The notes beneath the pieces are model-generated. The model was not told where the DNA came from. It did not search any database and saw only the letters and a list, made by a program, of their open reading frames with translations. Positions 43,759-52,192 of a DNA stretch of 64,000 bases are shown in pieces (the stretch's first letter is position 1; each line of letters begins with the position of its first letter). Made by a program: the position numbers and the translations under genes. This DNA comes from Legionella quateirensis (GTDB taxonomy: Bacteria; Pseudomonadota; Gammaproteobacteria; Legionellales; Legionellaceae): positions 152,315-216,314 of the forward strand of contig NZ_LNYR01000012.1 of the NCBI RefSeq assembly GCF_001467955.1. The letters run 5' to 3'.

Positions 43759-45174
43759 TTAAATGACTTGTTGAGGACCCTTGTCAAGCCGATCAATTAA
43801 AGCCAAATCGCGAACCAAGGCTCCTTTAAAACTATGGTACCCATCTGTATATTTGTATTCTCCGATTTGAACATGGGTTGGGAGGATAAGAAACTCCTTC
43901 TCATGAGGTACTGCAGATAACTCAGCAATATATTTACCTTTTAAATTGGTAATGGAGAATTGAACGTTACAACTAAAAGCTTTTGAGTTTTGAACGCTTG
44001 TACTGACAAAACCGGATAATTGAATTACACCATGTACAGCGGCTGCTTGAATTCGTTTATAATGTTCTTCCTTATCATAAAGTTGCTCCCCCCTATAACA
44101 AACAGGTATATTGCTATCAGGTGTTTTAGAAAGGCCACTGGCACACATAACAGTATGACAAATGACCGATCTAAGAATTGATGTGCTTGCAGTACTATAA
44201 GGGTATTTTTCCCTTAGCAAGGAGTTCATGCCTATATAGCCAGAACCCGTATAGCGATGAATAGCCGCCATTTCAGCAATAGTTAAATCAGGAAATTTTG
44301 ATTGTAGTTTTTTACCCCAGCTTATAAAACCTGGATTGATTAGTTGTTCATATTGCGCATAATCTGATGCACTCAAGCTCAAATGACTTAAATCTGCGAA
44401 CTTAAAAATGTCTGTTAAATTAAACTCTTCCCCAGTATCAAATCTTAATACATCTGAATTGTCTGAATGGATCATTTTAAAATTTGTAAGGGTAAGTAAT
44501 TTATGAGTAAGTTCTTCCAGTTGCTTTGTTTGAATTGATTTCATAAGAGGGCCTTGCGTTAAGACATATTCCCCCTCGCTTAAGCCCTTTTCTAATTGAA
44601 ATCCCACATCCCAACGGTCATCTTCCAAAATAAATTTAGAAGCAGTTTCCCTAATACTCTTAGAGATCGGCTCCTTACGAGCAAGTAATTGAGAGAATCG
44701 TTTCCAATTTCTTTGGCTCACTGCTTCATCGACATTGATCTGTTCTGTCTTAAAAAGCTTCACTCGATTCGTATCTGCAGTAGAAAAAAACCAAGAACCA
44801 GTTACAAGCTTGGTGATAAAACATAAAGGCCACAAAATCAAATCAAGTACCAGGCGAATGATGGTATTCTGGTGTGGAAATGATTCCAGGGCAAATTGAC
44901 ACAACCTGCCTTCTAACTGATCTTTATATTCTTGATCCTCTTTATATCTGCTTGATAATTCCTTATTGATTTTTTTAGCTTCCATGATAAATTGATCAAT
45001 AGAGTCTTTGAATTTCGTATCAGAATATTTCGCATAGGCTTCAACTTTAAAAAAATTGAGAATTTTATCTAGTTGTTTCACCCTTTCTTCGACCACCTTT
45101 TCTGGAACCTGTATTTCATCAAAAATTTTATTGGTATAATCTTCCTTTATATCAATTTGGATGGGCTTAACCAT
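43759..45174 (-). CDS. Mono-ADP-ribosyltransferase, putative Dot/Icm effector
   Basis: This 471-residue protein transfers ADP-ribose from NAD+ to an arginine-type target, judging by a complete R-S-E signature. R361 is in VCYRGEQ, S391-T-S is in GFVSTS, and the ARTT loop carries E425-K-E427. About 50 residues before the Arg is a helical segment (HRYTGSGYIGMN) like the start of toxin and SidE mART domains. The N-terminal 330 residues are helical, with one possible membrane segment near 105-130 (IIRLVLDLILWPLCFITKLV). The same R-STS-ExE arrangement drives the first step of SidE-type ubiquitination; no PDE domain is present in this chain. The host target is unknown. Confidence 0.78.
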   Translation of the reverse strand: MVKPIQIDIKEDYTNKIFDEIQVPEKVVEERVKQLDKILNFFKVEAYAKYSDTKFKDSIDQFIMEAKKINKELSSRYKEDQEYKDQLEGRLCQFALESFPHQNTIIRLVLDLILWPLCFITKLVTGSWFFSTADTNRVKLFKTEQINVDEAVSQRNWKRFSQLLARKEPISKSIRETASKFILEDDRWDVGFQLEKGLSEGEYVLTQGPLMKSIQTKQLEELTHKLLTLTNFKMIHSDNSDVLRFDTGEEFNLTDIFKFADLSHLSLSASDYAQYEQLINPGFISWGKKLQSKFPDLTIAEMAAIHRYTGSGYIGMNSLLREKYPYSTASTSILRSVICHTVMCASGLSKTPDSNIPVCYRGEQLYDKEEHYKRIQAAAVHGVIQLSGFVSTSVQNSKAFSCNVQFSITNLKGKYIAELSAVPHEKEFLILPTHVQIGEYKYTDGYHSFKGALVRDLALIDRLDKGPQQVI

Positions 45175-45402
45175 ATGAAACGCCGATAAAAAAGGATATA
45201 TGTATTATATTAGTACATTAATTCCATTTTGTTATCAGCTTCATTGTGATTGGATTTTAAATCTTAAGAACCCCTTATAAATAAAGGATCATCAACCACC
45301 CTTACTTCCTTTTAATTCACAACACATTGGCTTATTTTTAATGTTAAAGGCACCATGGATAACGAGGTTAGATAGTACCTTCAAATCGATTAAAAATTGA
45401 AT

Positions 45403-47166
45403 TTAATTAGATGATGTCATCGACATATTTAACATTGAGCGACGAGACACTTCTCCTGCTTCATTTCCATCTATAGGTAAGGCTCTCAGTTGTATTCCAT
45501 CTTTGGATACAGTGACTGCAGGCGCTCGGTGAACTAAACCAATAGACTTATTGGCTTTGGTTGGATTAAACAGTTGATCTCCTTTTTTATAACAATAATC
45601 TGCTACTGCATGGCCATCCAGGTCAGGAGCAAATTGTTTTGTCTTAAAATCAACAACCATCATCTTACGATAACTGTTTTCAGCAGAGTAATTTTTCATG
45701 GCTTTTTCACCATAAAAACCCCATTGAGCTAGAAACTTATCAAAAGATCGTTCCCATGAATCATGTAAACCGCGTCCTAAAACAGCGTCATCAACAGGAT
45801 TATTCTCTCGTCCTAATATAAAATCGACAATCTGTTGAAACCAGGAGCCTTGATGCTGTTCACGATAGGCATTTCTATGAGACTTTGGAGAGATTACAAC
45901 TGAATAATTTCTCTTATCTTTAGGTAGGCTGAAAAATGCTTTACCGGTATCTAAATCCCAATTGGAACCCCAGGTTCCCATCTTGATAAAAGGCAGACAA
46001 AGTGTTGAAATAATTCGGGAAAAAATGTTATTACCCAGGGCACGATTGAAATAATCTCTTCCTACTTGGGCTGTGGATGCAAAGGTGCGCGAAGCATATA
46101 ATCCACCCAAAGTTTGTTTTTGTTTCGGATCATCTACTTTAGGTAGTTGATGGAAATGAGCTGCTACATGGCTGGCAATACTTCCACCCAAAGAAACACC
46201 ATGTAATACGATTTTAGAATGGGGTATTCCCTGATCCAGTAAGGATTGAACTTGGGCAATACCTGAATTAACCAGATCTTGTGCTATTTCTACCTGCCCT
46301 TCGCTGTTTAATATTCCCGGATAATTAAATTGAACTGCGGTAACAGGAACACCATCTTTGCCATAACTCAGCAGATCTTCGGCAACCTGTTGATAGTCCT
46401 GTTGAAAACTCCCGCTGTTCCCGTTGAAATAAACAATTGTAAGATGATCACGTTTATTCTCATCATTTACCAGGTCATTTGAAGCAACAACTGTTTCAAG
46501 TTCAATCGTAGTGTTACGAAGAGTCATTGAAACGGGTTGTTCTTTAAAACAAACAGTTCCATTATCTGATTGATAGATGGGATTATACTGTTTCAAGGCT
46601 TTATATTGTTTATGTTGAATAGTATCAATTTCGATGATGCCGGGGTCTTTCTCAAGATCATAAGTGGGTTTTTTCGAGCCGGCAGGAAAAATCAATGGGC
46701 CTAAGGTTTTGCCCAATACTGAAGACGGGATAGTTTTATAATGCTTGTTTTCACTGTTTGCCGAGTAAGCAATAACCTGACCAATTGCTCCGCCAATTAA
46801 ACGAGTATCTAAAAGAAAATAACGCAGCAACCATTTTAGTTTGGAATCTGAGTTTTTAAAATCTTCCCAAGCTGATTTTTTAACTGTCGGTTTTGGTTTT
46901 AGCTCTGTAAATAAAGTGGCGATGTAGGCATGTTCCTGCTTTAAGGAAAGCTCCGTTATTTCTTGTTTTGGAGAGGTGATTTTTGTACTGTTTTCAGTTT
47001 CATTGTATTCGATATTTTCAAGATAAAATTTGTTTTTTTCCCTGGTCAGTTTAATTTCCTTATCAATGGTTTGGCCATTTTTATCTTTACTGTATCGAAT
47101 TATGATGGTGTCATTGAATTGATACTGATCATAAATCGCCTGAAAGTCATTAAAAGTAAGTCGCAT
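45403..47166 (-). CDS. Alpha/beta-hydrolase effector, possibly SidB-like
   Basis: This roughly 587-residue protein contains an alpha/beta hydrolase core from about residue 225. IVYFNGNSGSF is the oxyanion strand, and HGVSLGGS carries the nucleophile Ser (S329 counting from the upstream Met). The N-terminal 200 residues are beta-rich and polar with a Gly-rich hydrophobic stretch around 120-140. The layout recalls the SidB family of Legionella effectors, but this is from memory of the fold and not an alignment. ATG 47166 is preferred because AGGA lies just upstream; the first Met at 47178 is four codons earlier. The enzyme could be a lipase, esterase or peptidase. Confidence 0.62.
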   Translation of the reverse strand: MRLTFNDFQAIYDQYQFNDTIIIRYSKDKNGQTIDKEIKLTREKNKFYLENIEYNETENSTKITSPKQEITELSLKQEHAYIATLFTELKPKPTVKKSAWEDFKNSDSKLKWLLRYFLLDTRLIGGAIGQVIAYSANSENKHYKTIPSSVLGKTLGPLIFPAGSKKPTYDLEKDPGIIEIDTIQHKQYKALKQYNPIYQSDNGTVCFKEQPVSMTLRNTTIELETVVASNDLVNDENKRDHLTIVYFNGNSGSFQQDYQQVAEDLLSYGKDGVPVTAVQFNYPGILNSEGQVEIAQDLVNSGIAQVQSLLDQGIPHSKIVLHGVSLGGSIASHVAAHFHQLPKVDDPKQKQTLGGLYASRTFASTAQVGRDYFNRALGNNIFSRIISTLCLPFIKMGTWGSNWDLDTGKAFFSLPKDKRNYSVVISPKSHRNAYREQHQGSWFQQIVDFILGRENNPVDDAVLGRGLHDSWERSFDKFLAQWGFYGEKAMKNYSAENSYRKMMVVDFKTKQFAPDLDGHAVADYCYKKGDQLFNPTKANKSIGLVHRAPAVTVSKDGIQLRALPIDGNEAGEVSRRSMLNMSMTSSN

Positions 47167-47438
47167 AGTTTTCCTCATTTATACTCAGGCACATTAAAAT
47201 TGCTGAACATTATAACATCATAAAGACTATTATTACAGCAGAATGTTGCATGCTTCATATACCTCGCGATTTTGAGGAGTAGTTTATAGCGTGTAAATTC
47301 AACTGCACTTTTGAACTTCATAGTGTTTGGTCGTATCCTAATGTACTCTCTCTTTGAGTTTTATTTGTGCTCAAATTGATTGCTTAGGTGTTTATGTGTT
47401 AAAATTTGACCCAAATAATTCAAGGTGGTCTTATTTAT

Positions 47439-48197
47439 ATGGCAGACATTAAAGTACATGTATTAAATTTTCATAGTATTTGGACTCATATTGAGATTGT
47501 ACTTGAAAATACTTCTACAGAGCCTCATACATATTATGGTGTTAATCGCTGGGAATCTCCTACGAAAAATTGGAGTGTAGCCGGACCAAAGGCTTATATT
47601 GCTCAGGCTGATTCCTCCTATACCTTTTATATTAAAGCTAATCCTGATGAAATAACTAAACGATGGCGAACTTACTGGGCTGAAACCTGGAATGAGGCCG
47701 GTATTTTAAGTAACAATTGCGCTGTGGCAGCACAATGGTTTTTAACTGAGTTTGCAGGTATTCCAAAACCCAGTTTGTCCAATCTAAGCTTAAACTTGCT
47801 GGCTTTTGGCATCATGTGGCCAAGTTTTATTCCCTGCCCTGTAACGCTTTCTGGACGTGTTATGTCCAATGTCAAATTTCATGTTGAGGCGAGAACTAAT
47901 CCGGAAATTTCGGCTCAATACAGTTACCTGTTTTTATACACAAGCATTGTGCTTGCAACTCTGGTTTTTGCCGCATCAGTATTTGCTCTCGCTCTTGCTG
48001 CTTCAATTCTAAGTGGAGGGATTGCTGTTGCAGTAATAGCTGGTTGTGGTATCGCTGGCGCTGCAAGTTCTTATGGATTTTTTAAAGCCTATAATCTCTT
48101 ATCTGCAAAAAATAGTGCAGAGGAATTTTATAACACACAGAAACAATCTGTGGTTGAGGACGAGTTATTGGCGAGTGATGTAGAACACAGTTATTAA
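47439..48197 (+). CDS. Membrane protein with an NNC motif, possible NlpC/P60- or LRAT-like fold
   Basis: From ATG 47439 (strong AAGGTGG ribosome site at 47422-47428; an upstream TTG at 47406 is rejected) the protein has 252 residues. The first half is beta-rich with HYYG/NRWESP segments and then ILSNNCAVAAQWFL, with C94 at the start of a hydrophobic helix. This is how papain-like NlpC/P60 and LRAT proteins place their nucleophile. Two TM helices follow at about 175-198 and 200-222. The tail is acidic (VVEDELLASDVEH), as in Dot/Icm substrates. The catalytic His is not identified, so function remains open. Confidence 0.55.
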   Translation: MADIKVHVLNFHSIWTHIEIVLENTSTEPHTYYGVNRWESPTKNWSVAGPKAYIAQADSSYTFYIKANPDEITKRWRTYWAETWNEAGILSNNCAVAAQWFLTEFAGIPKPSLSNLSLNLLAFGIMWPSFIPCPVTLSGRVMSNVKFHVEARTNPEISAQYSYLFLYTSIVLATLVFAASVFALALAASILSGGIAVAVIAGCGIAGAASSYGFFKAYNLLSAKNSAEEFYNTQKQSVVEDELLASDVEHSY

Positions 48198-48227
48198 GTT
48201 ACAGATTTTGTTTTCAATTTAACCTTA

Positions 48228-48323
48228 ATCCGTTCCGGCTGAGGAGTTATACGCTCGGCTCGTTTCGAAGACTTGTTACGTAGCCTTCTTGAGGGCTTAA
48301 ACCCCTCCTCTGCCCGAACGGAT
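48228..48323. repeat. Imperfect palindromic repeat element
   Basis: A 96-base unit with outer arms ATCCGTTCCGGC...GAGG and CCTC...GCCCGAACGGAT and an inner palindrome lies between convergent genes. It is GC-richer than its surroundings and resembles dispersed intergenic repeats; it could act as a bidirectional terminator. No other copy was seen in the window. Confidence 0.45.
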
Positions 48324-48358
48324 AGAGGAGAATCACTTACAAGCGTGAACTGAATCGA

Positions 48359-49894
48359 TCAGGCAAATGAATGTGACGAAGAGGCTCTGTGTTCTTCCTC
48401 ATGCTCTTCATCTAACGCAACTTTAACTATGGCAGAATGAGGCAATGGATCAAGAATGTGGGGGAATAGAGCCAGGCGCTGATTTTTTTCCAGACAATTT
48501 TCTTCCAGATTCAGTTTAGCTGCTACCTGAAGATCGGCTGTTATACCACTTTCATGTGAATCATTAAATCCTGCCAGGATTCCTCCATGCCATAAGCCCG
48601 CTACACCCTGCGCTGTATGCAATGCCTGTTGGGCGTCATAATATTCGATACCCATTTTAGGATGATGATAATGAACTTCTTTAAGCACATTCTTGGGCAT
48701 AGGCTGGCCAGGTAAAACCCAGGTTTTCATCACAGGTACTTCCCCTGCTTCAAATTTCCAGGGTTTACACATGGTGTTTGCAGATTGAGTTCCATCGTAT
48801 CGACTATGAACAACAGTATTGTATGGTGATTTGTATGCAGGATCTTGATGAAATACTACAGTAGTATCATAATAATATACATTATTCAGTTTTTCTTTTA
48901 ATACCTTTATCGCATCATCCTGAATATCGGCCAGAAGCTCTTTGGTAACATAGGCCGGTGTGGTGATTATGACATCATCATAGACTATGGCTTGTCCACT
49001 TTCATCCATGACTAAGGTATCATCTTTTTTTAATAAATTATATTTTGTTTTTCCATCAACAAGGATTGGCACTAATTTTTTAATCCCTGTATTTAAATTA
49101 ATTTGGGTATTTGTACATTCAGCTGCCATTTTTTCAATATAAGTGCTTAATCCTTCAGGAGCGTCAAACCAATCTTTTCCTGCAGCTAAGTAGTTCATCG
49201 CATAGTGAGCACAGAATTTTTTTATCATTTCGATTGGCACACCCCATCCTGATGCGACTAAAGGATATAGAAATTCATCAACAAAATCTTCTCGATGGGT
49301 AATAAAGTCCGCGCATTCCTTTTTGAAGATTTCTACAAACTCCTCGAGGGTCATTACCTGATCTGAATTAAGTATTTTTTGTTTTGCGTCATTGATGAGA
49401 TCATTCATATTGAGCAGGTTATACATCTCAGTCAATATCGTATCTACTGATACACGAGTTTGATCTTGTTTTCGTTTAATTTTAAATAAACCGCATACTG
49501 AAAAGCTGCAAGAAGAAGGTTTGCTTTTGTCTTTGCCACCAGAGGTATGATATACAGGTGGAAGAATGACATGATCCTTTTTCTTTAAATCGTCAAAATC
49601 CATATTGAGTTCGAAGGGATCTAACTTAACGTTCAGATGTTTAAATAATTGATGTACATTAGGGTATAAAGTGGGTGGTCCAATAAATTCTGCCCCGCCT
49701 TCGAGATTCACATTGTTAAGTTTGATACTATGAATATGACCACCGAGTCGATCAGCTTCCTCAAATACAGTTACCTTGAATTCATTTTGATTCTCTAAAG
49801 CCCAGGCGGCTGTAAGTCCAGTTCCTGCTCCGATTACAGCAATATTTCTTTGGTTTAAAGGTCCGTGTTTAGGCATATACAAATTCCATTTCAT
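48359..49894 (-). CDS. FAD-dependent amine oxidase-like protein with E-block tail
   Basis: This 511-residue protein belongs to the flavin amine oxidase/phytoene-desaturase-like superfamily. NIAVIGAGTGLTAAW (dinucleotide site from G22), an FEEADRLGGHIHS strand and loop, and LEGGAEFIGP are present. The site reads GAGTGL, one residue shorter than the canonical GxGxxG, which may alter FAD binding. A late ATG such as that of residue 7 is possible. The C-terminus (DEEHEEEHRASSSHSFA) is a textbook-like E-block followed by Ser residues, unexpected for a metabolic oxidase and suggestive of Dot/Icm export. The substrate is unknown. Confidence 0.75.
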   Translation of the reverse strand: MKWNLYMPKHGPLNQRNIAVIGAGTGLTAAWALENQNEFKVTVFEEADRLGGHIHSIKLNNVNLEGGAEFIGPPTLYPNVHQLFKHLNVKLDPFELNMDFDDLKKKDHVILPPVYHTSGGKDKSKPSSCSFSVCGLFKIKRKQDQTRVSVDTILTEMYNLLNMNDLINDAKQKILNSDQVMTLEEFVEIFKKECADFITHREDFVDEFLYPLVASGWGVPIEMIKKFCAHYAMNYLAAGKDWFDAPEGLSTYIEKMAAECTNTQINLNTGIKKLVPILVDGKTKYNLLKKDDTLVMDESGQAIVYDDVIITTPAYVTKELLADIQDDAIKVLKEKLNNVYYYDTTVVFHQDPAYKSPYNTVVHSRYDGTQSANTMCKPWKFEAGEVPVMKTWVLPGQPMPKNVLKEVHYHHPKMGIEYYDAQQALHTAQGVAGLWHGGILAGFNDSHESGITADLQVAAKLNLEENCLEKNQRLALFPHILDPLPHSAIVKVALDEEHEEEHRASSSHSFA

Positions 49895-49965
49895 AAAACA
49901 TGAAATAGTAAACTAAACGCTTAAAGCATAAATGTAAATATATTCTTGTTAATTATTTGGATGTT

Positions 49966-50436
49966 TCAATAGCGCAACGAGGCTCTCAAGCGCTGAGGAT
50001 TTTGTAGCGCATTTAATGCCAGAGTGATAGATGGCATGATGAGATCAGCAGATAATAGAGCATCTGCAGCACAACCTTCTTCTCCCATGATTGCTATACC
50101 GAGTATCGATTCTTTTAAAATAAAAGCATCATTTCTTCCGTTACCAATAGCAACTGTTTCTTTAGGGTTAAGTTGATGCAGGTATTCACGTTTAGTAATG
50201 GCCTGATTTTCAGCCGGGGTAATGGTTAATGTGCAGTTGATATGTTCCAGTTCGGCTTTAGCTGTACCATGGCCGTCACCAGTGATGATATGCAATTCCA
50301 GATGTTTTGATAAGCAATTGAGTGGTTCAGAAATGCCTTGAATTAATTTACCATCAACAGCCAGAGTCCCATTAAAATCAATTAATGCATAGTTTAAACA
50401 AAAATCACCAAATCCTGGAATATCAATAGTTAACAT
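49966..50436 (-). CDS. HAD-superfamily soluble P-type-ATPase-like phosphatase
   Basis: This 156-residue protein has the HAD motif I as LIDFNGTLAVDG (nucleophile Asp; the second Asp of DxDxT is Asn, as is usual in the soluble P-type ATPase-like group), motif II in LHIITGDGHGT, and motif III/IV in AIGNGRNDAFIL. It lacks a cap domain. The substrate is unknown. It follows another HAD phosphatase on the same strand after 18 bases, so the two are co-transcribed. Confidence 0.82.
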   Translation of the reverse strand: MLTIDIPGFGDFCLNYALIDFNGTLAVDGKLIQGISEPLNCLSKHLELHIITGDGHGTAKAELEHINCTLTITPAENQAITKREYLHQLNPKETVAIGNGRNDAFILKESILGIAIMGEEGCAADALLSADLIMPSITLALNALQNPQRLRASLRY

Positions 50437-50454
50437 GGTTATCTCGCTTTCGTT

Positions 50455-51159
50455 TTAATGGGTATTTAACAAATGAGCAAGTTCTTTAAAATCCTGTGCG
50501 ATAATATCTGCATGAGCCAATTGATTCTTGTTAAGCGTTGTGAGTAAACCTGCAACCAGCATTCCACCCGCTTTGGCGGCTGTGACACCGTGTTCCGAAT
50601 CTTCTATTACAAGACAGTTTTTGGGATTTGATTGCAGACGATGTGCGGTTAATAAATAACCTTCTGGTGACGGTTTGCCCAAAGTTACATCCTCACAACT
50701 GACTATGGTTTTAAAATACGGAGTCAGGCGACCTGAATGAATTTTTTCCAGAATTTTTAATATTGAATAACGATTGGAACCGCTACAGATACCAATTTTT
50801 TCATATTGTTTTGCTACGCTGATTAAAAACCAATCCAGATCCGGAGTCATTGGCAATTGCTCGCTTCTTTCTATTAGCTCATTGTAAATGGTGACCTTGA
50901 GGTCAATCCATCGACTGATTTGAGTTGATGAGAATTCAACACCTTTATCATTCAGTATCTTGGGAAAGACGCTGATATCGCTTAATCCAAGGTAATAGGT
51001 CCTATATTCTTCATAATCAAGACTAATACCTAATTGATTTAATACTTGGACTAATGCTTCAAAATGTAAGGGTTCACTGTCAAGAATCACACCGTCAAAG
51101 TCAAAAATTACCGTATCAATCACTATTTTACCCCTGCGCATTAAATTGATTAAATACAC
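50455..51159 (-). CDS. HAD phosphatase, beta-phosphoglucomutase/GPH-like
   Basis: This 234-residue HAD subfamily IA enzyme has motif I DTVIFDFDGVILDSEPLHF, a helical cap, motif II GICSGSNR, a Lys in LGKPSPEGY and motif IV VIEDSEHGV. This fits sugar-phosphate phosphatases or mutases of the GPH/PGM branch; the exact substrate cannot be named. The first Met adds a short basic leader (MYLINLMRRGK) before the usual start; a later GTG is possible. It is upstream of the second HAD gene. Confidence 0.85.
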   Translation of the reverse strand: MYLINLMRRGKIVIDTVIFDFDGVILDSEPLHFEALVQVLNQLGISLDYEEYRTYYLGLSDISVFPKILNDKGVEFSSTQISRWIDLKVTIYNELIERSEQLPMTPDLDWFLISVAKQYEKIGICSGSNRYSILKILEKIHSGRLTPYFKTIVSCEDVTLGKPSPEGYLLTAHRLQSNPKNCLVIEDSEHGVTAAKAGGMLVAGLLTTLNKNQLAHADIIAQDFKELAHLLNTH

Positions 51160-51367
51160 TCATCGAATGGTTTTACTCCAGATCATTACGAATACTTCAA
51201 ACCATTTGGTACTTAGGATAGTTCATTTTATTTTAGACAACTATTCGCGAAAATGCTCACGAATTAGAGCTTTTAGCTCCTGGTAAACAAAAATTAAACT
51301 GTCACAAGTTATTAAATGACACAGGGTTTACTATAGTTAGAGTAGTATGAATCTGATAAGAGTATCT

Positions 51368-51562
51368 ATGTTTGATATCAATCAATTGCTAATGGTCGTA
51401 ATCGCGGGGTTATTGTTATGGATTGGAAATTCCTATATTCCACTACCGGCTTTAATCAATCTACTTTATAACATGTTCCTTTTAGTGGTGTTGGTACTCT
51501 ATATCATGCAGTTTTTAGGTGTTGTTAAAGAGGTTCTCCCTTCACCAAAGATATTCAAATAA
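51368..51562 (+). CDS. Small inner-membrane protein, Thivi_2564-like
   Basis: This is a 64-residue protein with two TM helices, MVVIAGLLLWIGNSYIPL and LINLLYNMFLLVVLVLYIM, separated by a short Pro turn. It resembles small Thivi_2564-type membrane proteins of unknown function. ATG 51368 has AAGAG a few bases upstream; ATG 51347 would add seven residues. A short G/C-rich hairpin with TGGG/CCCG follows the stop. Confidence 0.6.
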   Translation: MFDINQLLMVVIAGLLLWIGNSYIPLPALINLLYNMFLLVVLVLYIMQFLGVVKEVLPSPKIFK

Positions 51563-51614
51563 ATCGGAATTTCCTGGGACACTGGCCTTAGCCAGCAATC
51601 CCGGAGTTTAATGA

Positions 51615-51989
51615 TTAAGCTAATTTTGAGTATAAGGCAATAGAGTTTCCTTCAGTATCCTGAATTATTGCTCTATGTCCATAGGTCCCAATTTGTTCTT
51701 TAGGGCTTAATAAGGTACCGCCATTTTGTTGTGCTGCTTCTATGGTTTTATCTAGCCTGCCTTCAACGTTCAAATAGATCAGTGGACCATTGAGTGACGG
51801 TTTTCTGTCTTGCATCACCGCCAGACATCCTGAAACATTGTCCTGCACATGAGGTAAAAGGCCAAATTCAAATCCATGCTCAGAAATTTTCTGAACTGAC
51901 GGGCCAAGTAATGCGGTATAAAAACTAATAGAACGATCCAAATCAAGAACCGGTATATCAACCCAACAAATTGTATTCGAATAACTCAT
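51615..51989 (-). CDS. VOC-superfamily (glyoxalase-fold) protein
   Basis: This 124-residue protein has the paired beta-alpha-beta-beta-beta modules. WVDIPVLDLDRSISFYTALLG is the usual first module, and YGHRAIIQDTEGNSIALY ends the second. Metal ligands are incomplete (no clear first His), so it is probably not a metal-dependent glyoxalase; this branch is often annotated as PhnB/bleomycin-resistance-like without known substrate. It is divergent from the aminopeptidase gene. Confidence 0.82.
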   Translation of the reverse strand: MSYSNTICWVDIPVLDLDRSISFYTALLGPSVQKISEHGFEFGLLPHVQDNVSGCLAVMQDRKPSLNGPLIYLNVEGRLDKTIEAAQQNGGTLLSPKEQIGTYGHRAIIQDTEGNSIALYSKLA

Positions 51990-52192
51990 AAAGCACCATT
52001 TAAATTAAAAAATTGGCATCATAAATTATAAAGATGATAATGAATATAGGTTTTAAAAGATTATATTTTCTATATTCTGACAATTTGATTAATAGTTTTG
52101 CTTGTTGAAAAACAGAGTTCAATCCTTTATTGTGCATTGATGATTATAAGGTTCTGATAATCTTGAATAGTACTGAGAATAAGGGAGTATAC

